From Firmicutes bacterium UBA4845 (lineage in GTDB: Bacteria > Bacillota > Clostridia > Tissierellales > Sedimentibacteraceae): a stretch of 22,453 nucleotides of DNA. A program made the position numbers and the translations under genes. The stretch is taken from contig DHER01000050.1 of assembly GCA_002399975.1 (NCBI GenBank), positions 1-22,453 on the forward strand, written 5' to 3'. The first letter of the stretch is position 1; every line of letters begins with the position of its first letter. Shown here piece after piece: positions 13,710-22,453 of the stretch. The notes beneath the pieces were generated by a model. The model saw only the letters and a program-made list of their open reading frames with translations. It was not told the origin of the DNA and searched no databases.

Positions 13710-16700
13710 TCAGGAAGATGGGGTTGGCGACACATCAATGTTATATTCTCCGGTTTCACCGGATATTTCTACAGCCTGTCCTATGCCAAACAAATAAAGA
13801 TAGCATGCTTTTACTTTTTTGCATGTAATTTTTTCAACTGCTTCCTTATAAGACAATATTTGCCGCCTATACTGGTTTTTTGCCGACTCAATATCACCAT
13901 TGTATATTTCGTCTGTCTTATAGTCTATAATTACAACCTGCCCATCCTCATAAAAATAACAGTCAATAATGCCCTGAATAAGGATCACATCATTTCTATC
14001 TAAAGAACCTATTATTTCATTTGCATTCTTTTTTATCACGAAGGGAATTTCTCTTTTAACAAGATTAGATGCTCTCATTCTCATGCCTATGTCTGTAAGG
14101 AAAAATTCTTCAATCATTTTAACATTCACAGCTTCTGCTTCTTTAACTGTCAGTAATTTTTTATGAACCATGTTTTCTATCTGAGACTTTATATTCTCTT
14201 CAGTGAGTGTTTCTCTTATATTGAGATGCTGCATGACAAAATGAACAATTGTGCCTATTTCTGCTTTTGTAAATTCAAGTTTATCCTCTTTAAACCCCGG
14301 GATGTCTTTTAAAGCAGGTATTTTAAGCTTAACTTTTTCGATATTTTCATTCTTAAGCAATTTTAAATCCGTAACCGACAACTTTGTCGGAACACTGACT
14401 GAACTTAAATAACCGTACTTGTACTTAAGCCACCTGTCTATTTCATCTTTCCAGCTGCTGTTAACCTGATTTTTAAAATCAGCCAGCCGGTTTATACGTT
14501 GTGATCTTTTTTCAGTTTCCTCATGCTGCTTTATAGCTATTTGGGAAAGATCAACTCTTTTTATTATACATTTCACTTTATACGGACTGCCGTTTAAACC
14601 ATAATTCATATCAAAAATACAATTGTATTTGCCCTCTTTTCCTAAAATAGTATCCGATTCGACATTTTTGAACATTGATGTACAAATCCAGTCTAAAAAT
14701 GAGCTGCCATTGTAAATATTGTAAAGAGATGAACCCTTCTGCCACTTTTTCACTTTACTTTCAAACCTATCCACAGTTCCGATCATTATCAGCCTGTCCA
14801 CAGCTCTTGTCATTGCTACATATAGTATTCTCATTTCTTCAGACAGGTTTTCCGTTTTAATAATACTTTTAATCGCAGTTCTCGGAATAGTTTCCCTGTA
14901 AATTCTCTTTTCAGGGTCTATATACTTAGGTGCTATACCGTAAAGCTTATGCTTTAAAATGCTTTTTGAAACATCTGCCATGTTGAACTTCTTGTTTAAT
15001 CCACACATAATTACAACGGGAAATTCCAAGCCCTTGCTCTTGTGAACGGACATCAAACGCACTACGTTGTCATTTTCACTCAATATTTTTGCACTTCCAG
15101 TATCCCCTGAAGAAGACTTTAACTTCTCCACATATCTTAAAAAATTAAACAGTCCGCTCATGGATGTTTTCTCAAAATCAAAGGCCTTGTCTGCAAGAAG
15201 CCTTAAATTTGCCTGTCTTATATTTCCGTTTGGGAACAGCCCGACAAAATAATAATAATTCGTCTCTGTTAAAATTCCCCATATAAAATCATTTAAATGG
15301 GTATACCTGCTTTTCCTTTTCCAGTTCTCAATCCTATCTGTAAAATTCTTTAATTTCTCCGAAAGACTGTCATTGCAAACAGACTCATATTCATACAAGG
15401 CATCTACAAAATTATGCCTGCCGCTCTTTACCCTTATCTGAACTATCTCTTCAGTTGAAAAAGAGCCTATAGGCGACCTCATTACGCTTAAAAGAGGAAT
15501 GTCCTGCCTTATGTTGTCTATAATTTTCAGAAGATTTAACACGCACTGTATTTCAATAGTTTCAAAATAGCCGGAACCTCCGTCAAAATAAAACGGTATT
15601 CCCTGCTCATTGAATATTTCTTCAAATATGCTCGCCCACCCTGATACGGAACGCATTAGTACAACTATGTCCTTATACTGTATTTTTTCAGTAGTCGTTT
15701 CAATTATTTCGTTTATTTTTTCATCTCTTTTTGCAGGTTTATTTTTATCCTTGTGCAAAAGTTCTTTTATTTTTTGAACAGCAACAGTCGCTTCAAGTTC
15801 TGCAGTCTTCATTGACTTGATTTTTTCATCAACATAATCAGATTCAGCCGAGCCTTTGTCTATAATTGTAAGTTCGGTAAAACATTCATCGCTGTTCTCC
15901 TTGAATTCTGCACCTGGGTTCAAAAACACATTCTCATTGTAATCAACCTCCCCCAGTGCCTTGCTCATAATGCTGCTGAACACAAAATTAATCAAGCCTA
16001 AAATTTCCTTTCTGCTTCTGAAATTTCGGGTTAAATCTATTCTCCTGTTATTTCCTTTGCAATCATATGACGGATAGGTACTGCTCTTTTCATTAAATAT
16101 TGTCGGATCTGAAAGTCTGAAGCGGTAAATGCTCTGCTTAACATCTCCAACCATAAACAAGTTATTTTCTCTCTTTATGCGGCTTATCAGCTCTTCCTGC
16201 AATCCGTTGCTGTCCTGATATTCATCGATAAAAATATACCTGAACTTATTTTTATATCTTTCTCTTATATCTTCCCGGCTTAATATCTGAAGGGCATAGT
16301 GCTCAACATCATTGAAATCTGCAATACCCTTTTCCATTTTTACTGCCTTAAAATCCGAGTCAAGACAGTTTATAATTTCATACAAGGCTTTCATGGGAAG
16401 ATACATACTTTTTATGTCATAGGCAAATTCAGACATGCTTCTGTCCGGTATCATTTTTTGAATATTACCTACAATCTTTTTATATTCTTCTCTTAAAGCC
16501 TTTACTTCTTCCTGTTTTTCAGTATTAACTTCTTCCTTTGCCTTTCCCTTTAGAGCCTTTAAGGGCAAAAACGTAATATTGTGCACAAAAGTTACAAAAT
16601 CTTTAAAATTTTCTGTTAGAAGAGATTTTAACATATTTACATTTTTTAAATCGTCTGAAACCACATTTCCATAAACAACAGGTCCGTCTGCATCCATGCA

Positions 16701-17396
16701 TAATTTTCGCGCTGATTCCAAAGATTCCTCCGCTCCTGTCAGCAACAGCTTTAAATTATCCTTCAGTACCTTTATCCAATCAGATTTTTTTAGGTCATCC
16801 TCAGTCATTGCAAAAACTTCTACTGAATCATGCAGCCAGCCTAAGGGATCAGGAAAACTCAGGATAAACCTGTAAATATCTTTTATAATATCGTTCAATT
16901 CACTATCACCGCGATTGCCGGTGAAACTTTCCACAAGCTGAATGAACCCTTCAGGCTTTCCCCCGTAAAACTTTTCCAAAACCGAATCTATGGATTCCTG
17001 AAGGAGAATATCAACCTCGTTAACATCACCAATCCTAAAATTAGGGTCTATTCCTATAACATGAAAATTTTTCTTAACCACATCCATGCAAAATGCATGA
17101 ATAGTTGAAATGTTTGATTTGTTCAGAAGATTAAGCTGGTTTTTAAGGTGCTCGTTATTGCCGCCTCTTTGCATAGCCTTAATAAGGGCTCTGTGAATTT
17201 TTCGTCTCATCCCGCCGGCAGCCGCATTAGTAAAAGTCACAATTAAAAATCTGTCTATATCTTCCTCCTCATTTACCAACAGCTTAATTATCCTTTCAAC
17301 TAATACAGTAGTCTTGCCTGAACCGGCAGCCGCCGACACCAATATGTTCTTATCTCTCAAATCTATAACTTCTTGCTGCATTTTACTGAATTTCAA
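13710..17396 (-). CDS. addA: ATP-dependent helicase/nuclease subunit A (AddA)
   Basis: The helicase-nuclease subunit of the AddAB enzyme, which processes double-strand breaks for RecA loading at Chi-like sites. The 1228-aa length is standard. UvrD-type motor motifs are Walker A AAAGSGKTT (22-30), VTFTNAAA (53-60), DEYQDSN (391-397) and GDVKQSIYRFR (417-427); VHKSKGLEFPVV and MRILYVAMTRA lie in the second motor domain. The C-terminal RecB-family nuclease has GIIDCYF and IIDYKTD (Asp1158, Lys1160) followed by QYRRQILSY. All catalytic residues are present. The start is a TTG that overlaps the addB stop (TTGA), with GGCGGTGAT upstream, indicating translational coupling; an ATG 15 nt later is the alternative. 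It is the last gene of the yhaM-addB-addA run. Confidence 0.97.
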   Translation of the reverse strand: MKFSKMQQEVIDLRDKNILVSAAAGSGKTTVLVERIIKLLVNEEEDIDRFLIVTFTNAAAGGMRRKIHRALIKAMQRGGNNEHLKNQLNLLNKSNISTIHAFCMDVVKKNFHVIGIDPNFRIGDVNEVDILLQESIDSVLEKFYGGKPEGFIQLVESFTGNRGDSELNDIIKDIYRFILSFPDPLGWLHDSVEVFAMTEDDLKKSDWIKVLKDNLKLLLTGAEESLESARKLCMDADGPVVYGNVVSDDLKNVNMLKSLLTENFKDFVTFVHNITFLPLKALKGKAKEEVNTEKQEEVKALREEYKKIVGNIQKMIPDRSMSEFAYDIKSMYLPMKALYEIINCLDSDFKAVKMEKGIADFNDVEHYALQILSREDIRERYKNKFRYIFIDEYQDSNGLQEELISRIKRENNLFMVGDVKQSIYRFRLSDPTIFNEKSSTYPSYDCKGNNRRIDLTRNFRSRKEILGLINFVFSSIMSKALGEVDYNENVFLNPGAEFKENSDECFTELTIIDKGSAESDYVDEKIKSMKTAELEATVAVQKIKELLHKDKNKPAKRDEKINEIIETTTEKIQYKDIVVLMRSVSGWASIFEEIFNEQGIPFYFDGGSGYFETIEIQCVLNLLKIIDNIRQDIPLLSVMRSPIGSFSTEEIVQIRVKSGRHNFVDALYEYESVCNDSLSEKLKNFTDRIENWKRKSRYTHLNDFIWGILTETNYYYFVGLFPNGNIRQANLRLLADKAFDFEKTSMSGLFNFLRYVEKLKSSSGDTGSAKILSENDNVVRLMSVHKSKGLEFPVVIMCGLNKKFNMADVSKSILKHKLYGIAPKYIDPEKRIYRETIPRTAIKSIIKTENLSEEMRILYVAMTRAVDRLIMIGTVDRFESKVKKWQKGSSLYNIYNGSSFLDWICTSMFKNVESDTILGKEGKYNCIFDMNYGLNGSPYKVKCIIKRVDLSQIAIKQHEETEKRSQRINRLADFKNQVNSSWKDEIDRWLKYKYGYLSSVSVPTKLSVTDLKLLKNENIEKVKLKIPALKDIPGFKEDKLEFTKAEIGTIVHFVMQHLNIRETLTEENIKSQIENMVHKKLLTVKEAEAVNVKMIEEFFLTDIGMRMRASNLVKREIPFVIKKNANEIIGSLDRNDVILIQGIIDCYFYEDGQVVIIDYKTDEIYNGDIESAKNQYRRQILSYKEAVEKITCKKVKACYLYLFGIGQAVEISGETGEYNIDVSPTPSS

Positions 17397-20300
17397 ACAT
17401 CATCACCGCCTTTGTTCAGAATTTCAAATAATATTTCATCCTTTTTAAGTTTCTTTATGTTTCTGTAATTATTTCCGTCCATAGACTGGTCAAACTGGCA
17501 GACGCCTGTGTAGTCACAGTAAGAACATGGAGTTTTGTTCTCCGGATCCTTTCTGTAAGGCATAATGTCGATTGTCCCCTTAATTATTTTCTCCGTTAGG
17601 TTCTTTGCAATTTCATCAGTCTTATCAAGAAGAGCCTTGAACTCGTCCATCGTAAGAATCTTAGATGATTTTGAGGCACTTCCGTTTTTATTAAATGTTA
17701 CAGGAATTATGTCAGACTTTCTATCTGATAGAATTTCCCTATCCATGCCGGCAATAATGTCCGTATCATCAACTACGTATCCTTTCAGCGAAAGCTGCTT
17801 GAATATTTCGTGTTCCCTATTTTCTTCCGTAATCTGGTCGCCGTCAATCATGGGATCATCAATACGGAAATAATATACCCCCCCTATTTCTGGAGGTATT
17901 TTAAAAAGTTTTTCGCCGTTTTTAACAACTGCCGACATATATACCAGAAGCTGAAGCTGAAGTCCCTGTATAACATCCGACAAATCAAGGGTTTTGAACG
18001 AGGATTTGTAATCAATAATATTTACATACAGCCTGCCGCCCTTTTTCAATATGTCAACCCTGTCAATTCTTCCCTGAAAATATATGACAGTAGCATCGGA
18101 TAATCTTATTTCCAAAGGTTCAATAAAACACTTTGCATCTGTATTCCCTATGCTTAGTTCCGTATATACAGGCCTGAAATCTCCCTTTTTAAGCTGGGCT
18201 ATAATTGTGTTTGCAGCCCTGCTCATTAACCTTTTTATTTTTTCCTTCATATATTTGTTGCGCCAGTTTGAGTCAAATGCGGTATAATTCATTTCGTCTC
18301 CATTTAAAACCTCATCTGTACATAATCGTGAAATGGAATCCACCGTTTCCTTGTCCAACTTTCCAATATCGGTACCAGTCTCATAAATCTTCTTTGTGAA
18401 TTTTTCAACCGACTTGTGGTATATATTTCCCAGGTCATAAAATTCAACTTTCTGCACAAGCCTGGGCTGAGGCTTAATTATATTTTCTATAAAAAACTTA
18501 AAGGGGCACGCAGCAAAATCTTCAAGCTTTGAAACAGACAAGGTTACGGGAGGCTGATAAATTTTCTTAAGGTTATCCTCCATTATCTTTCCAGCCTGAT
18601 TTTTATATATGAGGCCATGATTTATCATCAGCGCTGTCTCAGGTTCATTTTCCTCATACCATGAATAAACATCCTTCCATATATCATCCATATGACTTCC
18701 TTCAACAAAATCCCTGACAGCCGAAATAAGGTGGTCTACGGTTCCCTTATGATTAGATACATTTATACTTTCATCGATATCTCCTAAATCAGACTGTACA
18801 CGAGCCAACGGAAACAGCTGTCTAAGCCTTTCAACATAAATTGACGGCTGAAGTGCCTTTCCATCTTCAGTTCCCATGGCATAGCTTATGTACAGCTTGT
18901 CTGAAGCTCCGGTCAGCAGCTTATAAAGCATATGTTTTTCCTTATATATGTAGTAATCGGAATCATTTAAAAGCTTCATTCCTGATTCTGCCAATGACTT
19001 CCTTTCGTCATCCAGCAAAAGACCGTTTTCATTTTTTTTAGAATCCAGCATACCTTCATTGGCTCCCATTACAAAAAGAACCTTAGAAGATTTTGCCGAG
19101 ATTTTGTCAGCTTCTCCTACGGTAACCTTGTCCAATGTGGGAGGAATAATATTTATTTTTACTTCCTTAAAACCGGCTTCTATCATTTTTCTGTATTCAC
19201 GGGGTGTAATTTCAATATCTGCACCTGCTATTACTATCTGTTCAAATACACCTATTACATAATTCCATATTTGAGCATTTTCGCTGGAAAGCTCATAAAA
19301 CCCTGAAAATTTAAATACGTCAACCTGCTTTTCAATTTTTTCCTGAACTTTACAAGATTTCAGAAGATCAAAAATAAACATAGTTATATCAAGTGCTGTT
19401 TTTATGGAGCTGAATTTTTTCCTTGCTTTATCCAATCCGGCTGTGAATTTTTCTCTCAAATCGTTGTAATAATCTATATCATAAGCATTAAACTTAAACT
19501 TTCCAAACCATTTACCTCCTTCAATTCCATATTGAAGGGCAAAATTCTCCAACTTGCTGACTTCATCATAATTAAGAGAATAAAATCCGGTTTTTAAAAA
19601 CTCAAAAACACTGTCATGCCTGAAATTATAAATAAACATATCAAGTAGAGACAATATGAACTTGGTAAGCGGATTCCCCATAATGTCTCTTTTGTAGTCG
19701 AGAAAATAGGGGATTTCATATCGAGAGAACACCTTTTTAATATTTATGCCATAACTGTCCATATCTCCCAAAGCAACCGAAATATCCTTCCACCTGTATC
19801 CCCGGTCCCTTACAAGAGTAATAATTTCCTCAGCCATTCTTTCAGTTTCAGAGTATGGGTTAAGAGAAGAAAAAAATTGGATGCTGCCTGTTTCCCCGGT
19901 ATAAGGAACGCCCTTTACCGAAAACAAATTTTTTTCAATAACTGCCATTTCCTCACTGAGGCAAGTTGAATTTAAAGATATAATATTTGCAGGACATTCT
20001 AATTTACCGGTTAATGTATTATAAGTATCATATACTGTTTTAAACGCTTCCCAGTCTTCAGTACATTGAAGGTTTTTCAGAGAAGCAGCTCCGATATTCA
20101 ATGATACGGTAACGTCTTTCGAATATTTAATCAGTTCTTTTATTATCCTGTGCCTCTGCATATTGAAACTTTCAAATCCGTCAATCCACACAACAGAATT
20201 TTTGATATAATCTGAATTCTGTATAGCATCAATAAATAAGTTAACTTTATCTTCTTCATCAAAAAACCTGTCTCGTGTTCTTTTATTTATTTCAAGGTAA

Positions 20301-20788
20301 ATTTTAGTTATATCTTCAAGCTTGTCCCCAAGCATTCGATTTTTACCATCGGCATTATATTTTGTTATCTGTTCCAAGAATTCCGCACTTACACAATTTT
20401 GCTTAAACTCGCCTATGAGGGCATCAAATTCTCTCAAAAACCCTTCCTGCCTGATAGCTTTGCCGAAAAATTTAAGCTGCTCCTTGTTATCCTCTAATAT
20501 TTGCTTTAGCATCATTATTTTACCATAGCTATTAAGCTCCTGAAATTTAAGATTTCCGACTTCCTCCAGGACCTTATACCCTAACCGCGTAAAACTTAAT
20601 ATTTCAGCAGCCATAATCCCCTGCTCGTCTATTCGGTCTATAATTTCATATTCAGCCTGGTATGTCATCTGCTCGGGAACTATAAGTATTAAATTTGCAT
20701 TATTATTTTTGATTTTCCTTTTTATATCGTCGTAAATATATGTTGACTTTCTGGTTTTAGCACGTCCCGCAATAATATTCAATCCCAT
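17393..20788 (-). CDS. addB: ATP-dependent helicase/nuclease subunit B (AddB)
   Basis: The partner of AddA: an inactivated helicase fold that recognises Chi, plus a nuclease cutting the 5'-ended strand. The protein is 1131 aa from ATG 20788. The open frame continues to 20914, but that extension overlaps the yhaM gene, and AGGAGG sits about nine bases before 20788. The iron-sulphur cysteines are all there: Cys761 (AACPF) and Cys1088, Cys1091 and Cys1097 in CSYCDYTGVC, the CX2CX5C spacing known for AddB. The nuclease motif is GRIDRVD (Asp909) and IIDYKSS (Asp926, Lys928). The N-terminal Walker A reads GRAKTRKS instead of GRAGSGKS, losing both internal glycines. It follows yhaM by 13 nt and overlaps addA. 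Confidence 0.96.
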   Translation of the reverse strand: MGLNIIAGRAKTRKSTYIYDDIKRKIKNNNANLILIVPEQMTYQAEYEIIDRIDEQGIMAAEILSFTRLGYKVLEEVGNLKFQELNSYGKIMMLKQILEDNKEQLKFFGKAIRQEGFLREFDALIGEFKQNCVSAEFLEQITKYNADGKNRMLGDKLEDITKIYLEINKRTRDRFFDEEDKVNLFIDAIQNSDYIKNSVVWIDGFESFNMQRHRIIKELIKYSKDVTVSLNIGAASLKNLQCTEDWEAFKTVYDTYNTLTGKLECPANIISLNSTCLSEEMAVIEKNLFSVKGVPYTGETGSIQFFSSLNPYSETERMAEEIITLVRDRGYRWKDISVALGDMDSYGINIKKVFSRYEIPYFLDYKRDIMGNPLTKFILSLLDMFIYNFRHDSVFEFLKTGFYSLNYDEVSKLENFALQYGIEGGKWFGKFKFNAYDIDYYNDLREKFTAGLDKARKKFSSIKTALDITMFIFDLLKSCKVQEKIEKQVDVFKFSGFYELSSENAQIWNYVIGVFEQIVIAGADIEITPREYRKMIEAGFKEVKINIIPPTLDKVTVGEADKISAKSSKVLFVMGANEGMLDSKKNENGLLLDDERKSLAESGMKLLNDSDYYIYKEKHMLYKLLTGASDKLYISYAMGTEDGKALQPSIYVERLRQLFPLARVQSDLGDIDESINVSNHKGTVDHLISAVRDFVEGSHMDDIWKDVYSWYEENEPETALMINHGLIYKNQAGKIMEDNLKKIYQPPVTLSVSKLEDFAACPFKFFIENIIKPQPRLVQKVEFYDLGNIYHKSVEKFTKKIYETGTDIGKLDKETVDSISRLCTDEVLNGDEMNYTAFDSNWRNKYMKEKIKRLMSRAANTIIAQLKKGDFRPVYTELSIGNTDAKCFIEPLEIRLSDATVIYFQGRIDRVDILKKGGRLYVNIIDYKSSFKTLDLSDVIQGLQLQLLVYMSAVVKNGEKLFKIPPEIGGVYYFRIDDPMIDGDQITEENREHEIFKQLSLKGYVVDDTDIIAGMDREILSDRKSDIIPVTFNKNGSASKSSKILTMDEFKALLDKTDEIAKNLTEKIIKGTIDIMPYRKDPENKTPCSYCDYTGVCQFDQSMDGNNYRNIKKLKKDEILFEILNKGGDDV

Positions 20789-20801
20789 GCCGTAAAGCCT
20801 C

Positions 20802-21818
20802 CTATTCCGTTGTATTATACAGGTTCCTGTTGTCCAAAAGCCGAATTTTTTCCGTGAACTGTCCAGGCTCGGTACCTTCAAGAGCACGTTCAAAATCAAA
20901 CATCCTGGTATCAATTATATCTAAAAAGTGAAGCAGTTCCGCTTCAGGCGTCATAGGCTTTTTAGGACTTCCAAATTCAGGTTCATAGTGATGAGATAAA
21001 ATCATGTGCTGAAGGACTATGCTTTTTTCCCTGCTCAATCCTATTTTTTCGCCTTCAATTTCTATCTCTTTTACGCCTTGTATTATATGTCCTAAGAGTT
21101 TTCCCTCCATTGTATAGTCAGAAACTATTCCATATTTGTCCGAATCCATTTCATTTATTTTACAAATATCATGAAGTATAACTCCTGCATATATGTAATC
21201 TGTCTTAAGAAAACCGTAAACCTGACAAAGCTTCTCTCCTGACTGAAGCATTCTCAGTGTATGGTACAATAAACCTCCCATGTAAGAATGATGATTTTTC
21301 TTTGCAGCAGGATAATAATAAAGCTTATTTTTATATTTTGATACTATATTTCCCACCAACAACTTTATTTCAGCATCCTTGATTTTAGCTATATATGAAT
21401 TAACGGATTTAAGCATTTCTTCCTGTTTAATTGGAGCAGATGGTACAAGCTCAGATATCTCAACAGGGTCCGAAGTTATTTTTGCCCTTATTTTATTGAT
21501 CTTAAATTGCTTAGAACCATTCCATTCCAATACTTCTCCCCTTACTTTCACAATTGAACTGTCCTTAACGATTTTCTCTTTTTCATCTGTGTACTCCCAA
21601 ATTTTAGCATTAATACCGCCTGTCTTATCAACCAGTTCAATGTCTATATACTGTTTGCCGTTTGTAGTTTTTTTTACTTCAAAATTTTTTATCATATAAA
21701 AGCCTTCAGCCTTTTCCCCCGGCTTAAGCTCTGAAATATTTTTTCCGATGTTCTTCAAACTTTTCATTTGCTTTCTTGATTTGTCGTTCAATAAATCTTC
21801 AATACTTGCCTGACCCAT
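20802..21818 (-). CDS. yhaM: YhaM-family 3'-5' exoribonuclease (OB fold plus HD domain)
   Basis: A metal-dependent 3'-5' exoribonuclease of Firmicutes, used in mRNA end trimming; B. subtilis YhaM also degrades single-stranded DNA. The 338-aa protein has an OB-fold nucleic-acid-binding domain at about 33-115 (YIDIELVDKTGGINAKIW, VKVRGEV). An HD domain follows, with metal ligands in HHSYMGGLLYHT (176-187), HDICK (216-220), LLGHI (His244), HMILSHH (271-277) and LDIID (near Asp300). It is about 25 residues longer than B. subtilis YhaM, mostly at the N-terminus. GAGGAA is six bases before the ATG. As first gene of the operon with addB-addA it links RNA 3'-end and DNA-end processing genes; co-transcription is inferred from the 13-nt gap. 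Confidence 0.93.
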   Translation of the reverse strand: MGQASIEDLLNDKSRKQMKSLKNIGKNISELKPGEKAEGFYMIKNFEVKKTTNGKQYIDIELVDKTGGINAKIWEYTDEKEKIVKDSSIVKVRGEVLEWNGSKQFKINKIRAKITSDPVEISELVPSAPIKQEEMLKSVNSYIAKIKDAEIKLLVGNIVSKYKNKLYYYPAAKKNHHSYMGGLLYHTLRMLQSGEKLCQVYGFLKTDYIYAGVILHDICKINEMDSDKYGIVSDYTMEGKLLGHIIQGVKEIEIEGEKIGLSREKSIVLQHMILSHHYEPEFGSPKKPMTPEAELLHFLDIIDTRMFDFERALEGTEPGQFTEKIRLLDNRNLYNTTE

Positions 21819-21840
21819 ATCAATTCCTCGCTTTCCAATT

Positions 21841-21870
21841 TATATACTATTTATTTTATCATAAGTGCAA
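21841..21870 (-). promoter_or_regulatory. Candidate promoter for yhaM-addB-addA
   Basis: On the minus strand, TTGCAC (complement of 21865-21870), an 18-base spacer and TATATA (complement of 21841-21846). This would give a leader of about 16 nt containing the ribosome site. A second -10-like TATAAT (complement of 21919-21924) lacks a good -35. A 6-bp hairpin (21860-21865 with 21875-21880) overlaps the region. Confidence 0.3.
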
Positions 21871-22099
21871 GCCGCTTATGGCTTTGCTTCACACCGATAC
21901 AATAAATATATATCAGTTATTATATCATATGGAGCAATATGAATAAATAGATTTTTAAATACTGAAATCAAAAATTGAATGTTAAAGTTAATGTCATTAA
22001 TTATCAGAGTGACAAAATATGTCTGTAAAAAATCGTCTCACATTGATAAAAATATCTGTTATTTTTTAAAACAATATTATATAATAAATTTAAATCTAT

Positions 22100-22453
22100 A
22101 TGAAAGATCGGGTCAAAAGATTGAGAGATATAAAATATATTTTTATTTACCTGGTAACAGTAAATTTAATTTCTTTTATGTTATTTTTTTTAGATAAACA
22201 AAGAGCAAAAAAACATAAATGGAGAATTAAAGAAAGCACCCTTCACATAACAAGTTTTGCAGGAGGAATAATAGGGAGCATTGCCGCAATGTTATTGTTT
22301 CACCATAAAACTAAAAAGCCGGGGTTTGTTATAATTACAATTATTGCTTTGCTTTTTAATTTATTCTTAGTATATGAATTTATAACCGATTCATTTGTAG
22401 CCGATTCTTTTGAACCACCCTTATTAATTAATGAAAAAAATACTGTTGCACCG
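22100..22453 (+). CDS. DUF1294 membrane protein, cut by the window edge
   Basis: An open frame of 118 codons runs off the right end. It carries the DUF1294 hallmarks: a first membrane helix (IFIYLVTVNLISFMLFFL), then DKQRAKKHKWRIKEST, then the Gly-rich GGIIGSIAAMLLFHHKTKKPGF and a second or third helix (VIITIIALLFNLFLVYEF). Family members are small, two- to three-helix inner-membrane proteins with no known function. The usual domain ends near the last helix, but this protein continues for at least 25 acidic residues (DSFVADSFEPPLLINEK), so it has a C-terminal extension of unknown length. The start is uncertain: ATG 22100 has no clear ribosome site, and TTG 22121 is the alternative. A TATAAT at 22080-22085 leaves little leader before 22100. 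Confidence 0.75.
   Translation, partial: MKDRVKRLRDIKYIFIYLVTVNLISFMLFFLDKQRAKKHKWRIKESTLHITSFAGGIIGSIAAMLLFHHKTKKPGFVIITIIALLFNLFLVYEFITDSFVADSFEPPLLINEKNTVAP

Noticed and set aside
20789..20914. Longer addB starting at 20914
   Set aside because: It would overlap the yhaM coding sequence by over 100 bases; the AGGAGG before 20788 and the normal N-terminus MGLNIIAGRA give the start.
21979..22197. 72-aa plus-strand open frame
   Set aside because: Low-complexity AT-driven frame with no ribosome site; the true coding frame here is the DUF1294 gene in another frame.

Overview
The window is AT-rich DNA with dense, strand-clustered genes, AGGAGG-type ribosome binding sites and TTGaca/TATAAT-type promoters. 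It carries addB-addA, a YhaM-type nuclease, and tsaD beside a YdiF-like ABC-F gene. All of this points to a low-GC Gram-positive chromosome, most likely an anaerobic member of Clostridia/Tissierellia. That placement rests on gestalt, not on a search.

Layout. (1) 44-2702: a TVP38/TMEM64-type membrane protein (-), a 2'-5' RNA ligase-like 2H phosphoesterase gene (+) broken by a one-base frameshift, and glmM (-). (2) 2907-3940: an unknown 155-aa protein (-) divergent from an XRE regulator (+). The shared 170-bp region holds two face-to-face promoters and two related operator-like sequences 30 bp apart. (3) 4065-7110: an ABC-F ATPase (+) converging on tsaD (-). The short gap between them holds a dense cluster of DnaA-box sequences that also forms the terminators. 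(4) 7223-11902: a four-gene minus-strand operon for an ABC importer, consisting of a lipoprotein binding protein I recognise as DUF3798-like, a double-NBD ATPase and two permeases. The second permease is strikingly short. An intra-operon hairpin follows the binding-protein gene. (5) 12017-13631: two divergent genes of unknown function around a roughly 350-bp gap containing a 76-bp segment with 12-bp terminal inverted repeats. (6) 13710-21818: minus-strand operon yhaM-addB-addA (RNA turnover and double-strand-break end processing), tightly spaced. (7) 22100 to the right edge: start of a DUF1294 membrane protein.

How the genes work together. GlmM makes cell-wall amino sugar precursor, TsaD modifies tRNA, the ABC-F protein acts at the ribosome, and AddAB repairs DNA ends, so most of the window is core housekeeping. 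The best candidates for something undescribed are the DUF3798 importer with its compact permease, the DnaA-box cluster between the ABC-F gene and tsaD, and the XRE/unknown-protein divergent module. Several gene starts were chosen from ribosome binding sites and promoters rather than from the longest reading frame (tsaD, addB, the binding-protein gene, the ATPase gene and the 155-aa gene). No rRNA, tRNA, CRISPR array, transposase or integrase was seen.
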